34,059 nucleotides of DNA. It comes from a virus. A model generated the notes under the pieces. That model was not told the origin of the DNA. It was given only the letters and a program-made list of their open reading frames with translations, and ran no database searches. A program made the position numbers and the translations under genes. Of this stretch, positions 28,849 through 34,059 are shown in pieces; position 1 is the stretch's first letter; every line of letters begins with the position of its first letter. Location of the stretch: positions 1-34,059 of IMG/VR virus record IMGVR_UViG_3300046336_000017, one strand, 5' to 3'.

Positions 28849-30622
28849 TGTCGGCTTCCTTATTAAACGTGATGAACTTGAAAAAACCGCTATCTTCCTT
28901 CTTATAGCTGATCGTTTTAGGCTTGTCTTTAATGCCGTTAGTCGCGGCCATAAGTAACTCATAATCGCGCCACTGATATTGACTATCAGGCTTAGAACTG
29001 GTCCAAGTGGCAAATGATCTGTAAGGCGTCTGCCAATCTATTTTCCATTGTTCCCGCCCGCGCTGGCTAATCGTTTTAGATACAGTCCAATCCGTCACAA
29101 TGTCAGTTTGTAGTTTTGTCGGGTCGCGCTTTAGTTGCTTGAACTCCATGCGCAACTTTTCGTTCGGGTCAACTAATTCCGCCTTGCACTCGCCACAATA
29201 CCGAGCCGCTATGTCATTGCCGTGTTGGCATTGGGGGCATTCCTTAAACGTCCACCTGTAGGAACACTGATTATAATCACCCGTCTTTCGGTCACGGATT
29301 AAACACTGGCACCTGCGCCCGCTGTGCGCCGGAATAGGGCCGTGGTCTGTTTCAATACGCAATCCCCTTAGATCAACAAAATATCCTTCCTTGTCGATCT
29401 CATATCCATCTGGGTTTTTTCGCGCCTTAAACAGGTTTTCACCGTCACACAACGGACATTGGCAATCAATCGGCTGGCTTTCACCTACCGACATTCCAAC
29501 CCTAATTTCAGGCGCGAATACGTCACCATCTGGAAAATGGCGTTCAATGTTTTCGGAATAGTCCAGAAACAAACAATCCGTTTTATCATCACACAATCGC
29601 AAGCCACGGCCAATGATCTGTTGCAATAGGCCGGGGCTTTCAGTCAATCGAAGCATTGCCACAATATCAACGTGAGGCGCGTCAAAGCCTGTGGTAAACA
29701 CCCCAACGCTTACAAGGTACTTAATCTTTCCAGCCTTGAACCGCGCAACAATAGACTTGCGCATATCCTTGTCAGTTTCACCGTCCACAACGGCGCTAAT
29801 CTCTGGCGGCAAGCTGGCGTAGGCTTCTTTGGCGTGTTGAACTGTAGCGCAGAACAACAGCGCACCTTTACGATCACTGGCCTGCGCCACAATATCCGCA
29901 ACGATTTCAGACGTTAGCCTGCCATGCCCATTGTATGCACGATCAACCGCATCCTTCTTAAATGACTGACCGTTCAATTCAGCCGTGTTATAGTGTCCTG
30001 ATCCAATGCGACCAATAGTCACGGGCGTTAGATATCCAAGATCAAGCAAGTATCTTGCCGTTACCCGATAAACCAGCTTAGTGAAGTATGGGTCTTTTGT
30101 TTGAAAGTCAGGAACTGGTTTATCTTTTTCGTCAATTTTGTAAATATATCCCGTGCCTAATCTATAAGGCGTAGCAGTTAATCCAACCACTCTCACGTTA
30201 GGGTTTTTAGACCTAATAGTGTCGATTATATGAATAATGGTCGGGGTAATCCCGTGGCATTCATCAACGATTATAAGACCAAATTTATCGCCAAATCTGG
30301 ATAATTTGTTCTTTACAGAAACAGGCGTACCAAAAACAACGGGAAACCTTGTGCTAATTGATCCTACAGCCGCGCTAAAAATAGATGCGCGGTTGCCAGT
30401 TGCTTCATATTTCTCATGGTTTTGTTTTACCAATTCCTCGCCGGGTTGTAATACCAAGACGGATTTACCGTTGCTAATATCATGGATTGTTTTAGCTAAT
30501 TCGGCAATGATATGGCTTTTACCTGCACCAGTTGCGGCCTCAACTACGCAAGGATCACGGGACAAGCGAATGTGTTGCACGACAGCATCGTGCGCGGCCT
30601 GCTGATATGGGCGCAATGTCAT
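28832..30622 (-). CDS. SF2 DEAD/DEAH-type helicase with zinc-ribbon C-terminus
   Basis: 596 residues from ATG 30622, which overlaps the upstream stop (ATGA); ATG 30637 lies within that gene. Walker A 'TGAGKS' 31-36, 'VDECH' 119-123, 'GLTATPYR' 147-154, motif V-VI 'GVFTTGFDAPHVDIVAMLRL', 'QIIGRGLRL'. Uses ATP to unwind DNA (UvrB/RecG/T5-like helicase group). The last 200 residues have Cys clusters ('CQCPLC', 'CQCLIRD', 'CPQCQHG', 'YCGECKAEL') suggesting two zinc ribbons for DNA contact. Probably works with the VRR-NUC product. Confidence 0.9.
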   Translation of the reverse strand: MTLRPYQQAAHDAVVQHIRLSRDPCVVEAATGAGKSHIIAELAKTIHDISNGKSVLVLQPGEELVKQNHEKYEATGNRASIFSAAVGSISTRFPVVFGTPVSVKNKLSRFGDKFGLIIVDECHGITPTIIHIIDTIRSKNPNVRVVGLTATPYRLGTGYIYKIDEKDKPVPDFQTKDPYFTKLVYRVTARYLLDLGYLTPVTIGRIGSGHYNTAELNGQSFKKDAVDRAYNGHGRLTSEIVADIVAQASDRKGALLFCATVQHAKEAYASLPPEISAVVDGETDKDMRKSIVARFKAGKIKYLVSVGVFTTGFDAPHVDIVAMLRLTESPGLLQQIIGRGLRLCDDKTDCLFLDYSENIERHFPDGDVFAPEIRVGMSVGESQPIDCQCPLCDGENLFKARKNPDGYEIDKEGYFVDLRGLRIETDHGPIPAHSGRRCQCLIRDRKTGDYNQCSYRWTFKECPQCQHGNDIAARYCGECKAELVDPNEKLRMEFKQLKRDPTKLQTDIVTDWTVSKTISQRGREQWKIDWQTPYRSFATWTSSKPDSQYQWRDYELLMAATNGIKDKPKTISYKKEDSGFFKFITFNKEADIDPAT

Positions 30623-31284
30623 CTTACTAAATACCAACCTTTAAATGATTTTCTTACTCCGTTTACTATTCTTCCAACGCTTCCACCTGTTAGGTTATAT
30701 TTATCTCTTAAACCAATAGAAGTACCTATAAAAGAACCATGATTGATATTCTCAAAGTGATATATATTCTTATCAGAGCTTGGGTTATCTATACCTTTCA
30801 ACTTTCCAGTTCTAGATACTGAAATCTTATCCTTTTGATCTTTACTCATGACCCTACCCTTATTTGCATTAGATATGGCTTGATTATGTTCTTTACTGTT
30901 TGTTCTTCCAACTCTAGAAATTTTTAGTGCAGATATTATATCACTACTTACTAAAATTAGTTTCTTTGATTTACTCATTTTTGCTTTAGATATTTCACTA
31001 TGCTTTAGTCCACTAACACCATCACCGCCATCCGTATGGTTACACAGATTTTCCCTACCATATAATTTAATTAATGCACGTTCAAAAGAAAATGCACAAT
31101 TTTCATTGTTAAATGAAACTACTATATGTGATGTGTACCCATGTTTATTAACAACCCTATCCCAATATGAATTTCTATCTGATCTACTATAAGCCCTTTT
31201 ACCGCTACCCTTTACTACATAGAAAACAGTCCCATCCGTAGATTTACGGTGGACATATACATAGAATTTCTTTTCAAAAGTCAT
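30619..31284 (-). CDS. GIY-YIG homing endonuclease with NUMOD-type DNA-binding region
   Basis: 221 residues. N-terminal GIY-YIG domain: 'FYVYVHRKSTDGTVFYVVKG' with Arg in 'KRAYSRSDR', Glu in 'FSFERALIKLYGRENLCN', Asn at the end of that segment. The canonical Gly of YIG/YVGKG is Val here (FYVVKG). Then 'GLKHSEISKAKMSKSKK' and repeats of NUMOD3 type, and a C-terminal winged part 'GGSVGRIVNGVRKSFKGWYL'. Strikingly AT-rich compared with flanks, a sign of recent transfer. Its stop overlaps the helicase start. Confidence 0.85.
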   Translation of the reverse strand: MTFEKKFYVYVHRKSTDGTVFYVVKGSGKRAYSRSDRNSYWDRVVNKHGYTSHIVVSFNNENCAFSFERALIKLYGRENLCNHTDGGDGVSGLKHSEISKAKMSKSKKLILVSSDIISALKISRVGRTNSKEHNQAISNANKGRVMSKDQKDKISVSRTGKLKGIDNPSSDKNIYHFENINHGSFIGTSIGLRDKYNLTGGSVGRIVNGVRKSFKGWYLVR

Positions 31285-31311
31285 AAGCTACCCTCTAGCT
31301 GATCCTATAAA

Positions 31312-31367
31312 ATGCAGGGCAGGCAGTAGGATTGTCTGCGGTTCGTCTGGCCGGACTAGCCCTGCAT
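31312..31367 (-). other. Three-way-junction-like structured element before the homing endonuclease gene
   Basis: ATGCAGGGC (31312-31320) and GCCCTGCAT (31359-31367) are a perfect 9-bp pair enclosing hairpin GCAG/CTGC (31323-31326/31336-31339) and hairpin GTTCG/CGGAC (31341-31345/31352-31356). On the minus strand it is followed by TTTTAT, so it could terminate the exonuclease transcript; it also would be the 5' end of the transcript from 31372-31400. Confidence 0.5.
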
Positions 31368-31371
31368 GTTT

Positions 31372-31400
31372 AATATAGGTGTTTATGTAAGGTAAGTCAA
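31372..31400 (-). promoter_or_regulatory. Promoter of homing endonuclease and helicase genes
   Basis: TTGACT (31400-31395), 17-base spacer, TATATT (31377-31372). Start near 31365 places the structured element 31312-31367 at the 5' end. The -35 overlaps the last codons of the exonuclease gene. Confidence 0.65.
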
Positions 31401-32263
31401 GACAAACGCCAATATTCGCTAGACTTACCAGTATAAGGAGAAAGATCAGCTTTTGGCAATAGGTCTTTGATTGCCTTCGCATAGCTTATAGCGCCCGCTT
31501 TTTGCACTTTGGTTAGTTTCCGCCCGCATATCAACGCATCCTTAAATCCTGAAGCCTCTTGCATGGCGTCCATGATTTCATCAATACGCTCTTTGGCGCG
31601 GTCCTGAGCCTCTTTCATATCGTCATATTCGGCAATCAATTGCGAAAGTCGTGGCGTGTTAATCTCTCGGCGCTTGGGTTCAAGGTGTTCTGGATTGTCC
31701 AGCTCGGATAGATACAGGTCATAAAACGCGCGCAATTCCCACAAGTAACAATCTAACCAAGCCTGATCTTGAGCAACGTGTTCAACGTATTCGCCATGCG
31801 GCGTCCATTGCGCAAAGATAGCTTTAGTGCGTCCAGATGCAAGCATCTCAATCTGAATTTGACCGTAATAATGTGTTTGATCTAACCGCTTAAACGGAAC
31901 GGGTTCTGGTTTGTTTCGGATACCATAAGGGCATTTGAACTCTAGGATTGTGTCATCGCCAATCAATCCATCAGGACTTGCACCTAGCCAATCTTCATAC
32001 GGAAAAAACCCGCATTTCTTTACATCAAGACCAGTCGATAATTCAAACAAGCCAATCGCATTTGCTTCATTCGCGCGACCCCATGCCATAGCCGGATTAT
32101 CAGGGAACTCACTTTCTACACCGTGATAATCACGTACCATAGCGCGCAATACATCATCCGCCGTGCGATAAGGATCATCGCCCAAGATTGCAGCAACGTT
32201 TGATCCTGTGACCCGGCCCTTGCGTTGGTTAAACCATGCGGGGGAACGTTGTTCTATTTCCAT
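31397..32263 (-). CDS. YqaJ-type viral recombinase / lambda-exonuclease family nuclease
   Basis: 288 residues. N-terminal 'QRSPAWFNQRKGRVTGSNVA' motif, Glu66 ('WGRANEANAI'), 'GASPDGLIGDDTILEFKCPY' with Asp98, Glu108 and Lys110 making the metal site. Such 5'-3' dsDNA exonucleases generate the single-stranded ends used by annealing proteins. C-terminal coiled coil ('YDDMKEAQDRAKERIDEIMD'). Upstream genes encode an SSB-like protein and a Sak4-like ATPase, so a complete recombination set is present. Promoter 32299-32327. Confidence 0.9.
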   Translation of the reverse strand: MEIEQRSPAWFNQRKGRVTGSNVAAILGDDPYRTADDVLRAMVRDYHGVESEFPDNPAMAWGRANEANAIGLFELSTGLDVKKCGFFPYEDWLGASPDGLIGDDTILEFKCPYGIRNKPEPVPFKRLDQTHYYGQIQIEMLASGRTKAIFAQWTPHGEYVEHVAQDQAWLDCYLWELRAFYDLYLSELDNPEHLEPKRREINTPRLSQLIAEYDDMKEAQDRAKERIDEIMDAMQEASGFKDALICGRKLTKVQKAGAISYAKAIKDLLPKADLSPYTGKSSEYWRLS

Positions 32264-32290
32264 ATCATCAATCCTATCTATACAATATAA

Positions 32291-32312
32291 GAGCGGCCAT
32301 TATAGCCGCCCT
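32291..32312 (-). other. Hairpin with the -10 box in its loop
   Basis: GGGCGGC and GCCGCTC, on the minus strand, pair over seven positions (one G-U) around TATAATG. The -10 TATAAT of the promoter 32299-32327 is exactly the loop. Could act as weak terminator for the SSB gene and as promoter for the exonuclease. Confidence 0.45.
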
Positions 32313-32327
32313 TGTGTTATCTGTCTA
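32299..32327 (-). promoter_or_regulatory. Promoter of the exonuclease gene
   Basis: TAGACA (32327-32322), 17-base spacer, TATAAT (32304-32299, perfect). Located between the SSB stop at 32330 and the exonuclease ATG at 32263. Confidence 0.75.
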
Positions 32328-32329
32328 TA

Positions 32330-32908
32330 TCAGAAAGGTATCTCTGAATCATCATAGCGTGACGAACCACCAACGCTAGACTTTTGATCCTTTGGCGCGG
32401 CCTTTGTTACCTTGCTGGCATCAACACTCACAGCTTTGCTTGATGGGCTTACAGCCTGCACCCAATTGCCTTGCTTGCCGTCCAAATCCCACAAGCCCAA
32501 TCGAATAACCATTGGCTTATTGGTCAAGTGCATCGCAAAGTCTTCGTCGCTAGGCTTGCGTTGCAGTTTCATCAATCCACCGCCGCAATTCGCGTCAATT
32601 GCCGCAAGCATCCGCTTAGCAGTATCGCCCTTTTTCTTAGCCTTGGCCGGGTCAGTATTTCGCGCGGCGTCACCCTCTGGGTACATCTTTTGAAAAATCT
32701 TGCGGCCCTGATATTCTTCCGGCGCTAGGATATTCCAGCGCGCTGAAATATGCTCCTCACCCCCTTGGAACGATTGCCACTTGCATTCATCAATCGAAGC
32801 CATAACCGAACTGCCGTCTGGCAGAATAAGATTACCGCCCCCGCTGGGGGCCTCATATTCCTTTTCAGTGCTTACCTGATCGCCGTCGCTAAGATCCCAG
32901 AAACTCAT
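32330..32908 (-). CDS. Single-stranded DNA-binding protein (DUF669-like)
   Basis: 192 residues. Middle part has 'ARWNILAPEEYQGRKIFQKM' and 'MVIRLGLWDLDGKQGNWVQA', an OB-fold-like arrangement seen in phage DUF669 proteins. The C-terminus is a Ser/Lys linker ending in acidic 'YDDSEIPF', closely resembling the DDDIPF tip by which bacterial SSB recruits partner proteins. GGAGTTA precedes ATG 32908 and overlaps the Sak4 stop (ATGA). Likely partner of the Sak4-like ATPase. Confidence 0.8.
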   Translation of the reverse strand: MSFWDLSDGDQVSTEKEYEAPSGGGNLILPDGSSVMASIDECKWQSFQGGEEHISARWNILAPEEYQGRKIFQKMYPEGDAARNTDPAKAKKKGDTAKRMLAAIDANCGGGLMKLQRKPSDEDFAMHLTNKPMVIRLGLWDLDGKQGNWVQAVSPSSKAVSVDASKVTKAAPKDQKSSVGGSSRYDDSEIPF

Positions 32909-33699
32909 TTTGTAACTCCATCTTTTGTTTCAATTGCCGGAATAAAAGGCACAAGCCCAGACAATGGGTTTAAACCCAATTCAACAGTGATTGCATCCGT
33001 AATTCCAAAACGGTTTTTTGACACATTGCTAGCCGTGGCAAAGCAAATCAACTCACGCGCACCTGTTGACATTGCTTTCTTGACTTCGCCTTCCGCCCCC
33101 TTGGCAAAGGTCTTCAGCTTGATAAATCCAACCAAATCAACGTCGTTGATATACGGATCAGCGCAGTTGACTTTGTTATTCGCCGTGATCTTCATCACAT
33201 ACTTGGAATAACCCGCCATATCAGGCGGTTCAATCTTATCAACGTCCGCATGGGCCAAGAAAACAATATTCATGCCTTTCTTGTCCTGCAAAACCTGACA
33301 AGCCTTGCGCAACCTTTGGTGCATCCCGAACAACACCTGAAAGCCTGCGCCATAGCCGCCCGCACATTGCGCTAGGTTGTTTTTACCGTCAACTTTCATG
33401 ATTTCTTCTGTAAACAGAACATCAAGTTTTGACACGCTATCAATGACAAGCGTTTCAAATTCATGATCTTCTTTGATCAATGCCGTAATCTGATCCCACA
33501 AGTCTTGTGCGGATTTAAGCAATGGAAAAGCCTTTGGTCGCTTTTCACTCGGCACAGCCTTCAATCCATCCTCGGCACGGATGAAAATAGGCTTTGGGAA
33601 TGTCGCGGCAAGGCTTGTTTTGCCGTTGCCCGCATCGCCAAAGATAGTCACAAAACCCGGACCGTCGACGGGTGTTTCAATGTCGTCTAAACTAGCCAT
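32905..33699 (-). CDS. Sak4-like RecA-fold ATPase (AAA_24)
   Basis: 264 residues from ATG 33699, where AAAGGAG lies about six bases upstream (starts at 33729 and 33753 are possible but lack an RBS). Walker A 'GDAGNGKTS' 21-29, Walker B 'TLVIDSVSKL' with Asp87. Short RecA-like annealing proteins of the Sak4 type promote single-strand annealing with SSB; the neighbour encodes an SSB-like protein. Also related to phage recombinase-type ATPases, so 'AAA_24 ATPase' is the safe call. Confidence 0.85.
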   Translation of the reverse strand: MASLDDIETPVDGPGFVTIFGDAGNGKTSLAATFPKPIFIRAEDGLKAVPSEKRPKAFPLLKSAQDLWDQITALIKEDHEFETLVIDSVSKLDVLFTEEIMKVDGKNNLAQCAGGYGAGFQVLFGMHQRLRKACQVLQDKKGMNIVFLAHADVDKIEPPDMAGYSKYVMKITANNKVNCADPYINDVDLVGFIKLKTFAKGAEGEVKKAMSTGARELICFATASNVSKNRFGITDAITVELGLNPLSGLVPFIPAIETKDGVTK

Positions 33700-33730
33700 T
33701 AGTCGCTCCTTTTCCAATGTTAAACCCATA

Positions 33731-34059
33731 TCACGCTTTCTTGTACCTTGCAACTACTTTCTTCGATTTAGAATGCACCTTTTCTTCTTTGGAAACATGG
33801 CCTTCACTACATAGAGCCGCCAATGCTGTTTCAATGTCTGCCCTCTTGTATCCCCGGCACCTGTTTATAATAACCCCGGATGTTTCCCCGTCATCTCCGC
33901 TAACAAGTCCCAAAATCCTAGCCTTCAAAGCCAAAGCTGGTGCATCCTTCGCGCGATCATTAGACACAACAAGAGCAATCTTTTCCTCAATATCATTCCG
34001 CACCAACGCAAACGCCCATCTAACATGTTCGGCCGTGCGCAACCCCTCACCAACTGACA
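33731..34059 (-). CDS. Hypothetical protein with winged-helix-like C-terminus (probably partial)
   Basis: At least 103 residues from a TTG at 34042, but the frame is open to the window edge and the upstream codons (Ser-Val-Gly-Glu-Gly) read as normal protein, so the true start is likely outside. 'TAEHVRWAFALVRNDIEEKI', then 'YKRADIETALAALCSEGHVS' and a Lys-rich end suggest a winged helix. No specific family. It precedes the recombination genes in the leftward block. Confidence 0.55.
   Translation of the reverse strand, partial: SVGEGLRTAEHVRWAFALVRNDIEEKIALVVSNDRAKDAPALALKARILGLVSGDDGETSGVIINRCRGYKRADIETALAALCSEGHVSKEEKVHSKSKKVVARYKKA

Noticed and set aside
1-34059. CRISPR array, tRNA genes, insertion sequences, integrase or attachment site
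   Set aside because: No regularly spaced repeats, no cloverleaf, no transposase-like or integrase-like frame and no terminal repeats were seen.

Overview
This window is a contiguous piece of a double-stranded DNA tailed phage, most likely a siphovirus with a lambda-like non-contractile tail. The evidence is the gene order capsid protein, head-tail connectors, tail terminator, tail tube, tail chaperone with a -1 frameshift, tape measure, distal tail and tail-tip genes, then lysis genes. No integrase, repressor, tRNA or bacterial housekeeping block is visible, so the sequence does not say whether the phage is temperate. A Gram-negative, probably alphaproteobacterial host is suggested by the 3TM gene-transfer-release type holin, the class II ribonucleotide reductase with ThyX, and the style of the small hypothetical proteins. 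That host assignment is inference.

Layout. 1-14894 is the structural and lysis half on the + strand: cement protein (partial), major capsid protein, four connector or completion genes, tail tube, G/GT chaperone, tape measure, tail tip with a gpL-like cysteine motif, a small fibre-like protein, membrane proteins, a lysozyme, a Tad2-like anti-Thoeris protein and three holin candidates. Two antisense modules interrupt it (1341-2505, five small genes; 5381-5719, one gene). Each starts from a promoter overlapped by an oppositely directed promoter that would restart structural-gene transcription. 14895-15789 holds a promoter, a 35-codon ORF and then about 590 bases with no sizeable ORF, dense in perfect inverted repeats and ending in an intrinsic terminator. 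I read this as a large structured non-coding RNA and the best candidate for an undescribed element. 15790-17870 has small + strand genes and a calcineurin-like phosphoesterase.

17947-34059 is mostly leftward replication, nucleotide and recombination genes: a sliding clamp (DnaN), ThyX, several small unknowns, a class II ribonucleotide reductase and dUTPase (one operon), unknown genes, VRR-NUC nuclease with an SF2 helicase, a GIY-YIG homing endonuclease, YqaJ exonuclease, an SSB-like protein and a Sak4-like ATPase. These would supply deoxynucleotides and thymidylate, keep uracil out of DNA, increase polymerase processivity, and carry out single-strand annealing recombination.

Inside that leftward block lies an independent rightward cassette (25395-27850): promoter, ParB-like protein (IbrB-like), an unknown 140-residue protein, a PAPS-reductase/ATP-pyrophosphatase family protein (IbrA-like) and terminator, with all three genes translationally coupled. 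It looks like a self-contained accessory system and is the second strongest candidate for new biology.

Many promoters can be read by eye as TTGACA-like, exactly 17 bases, then a TA-rich -10. Several ribosome binding sites sit in the loop of a short hairpin. Several real genes are under 60 codons and are listed here because of stop/start overlaps and ribosome binding sites.
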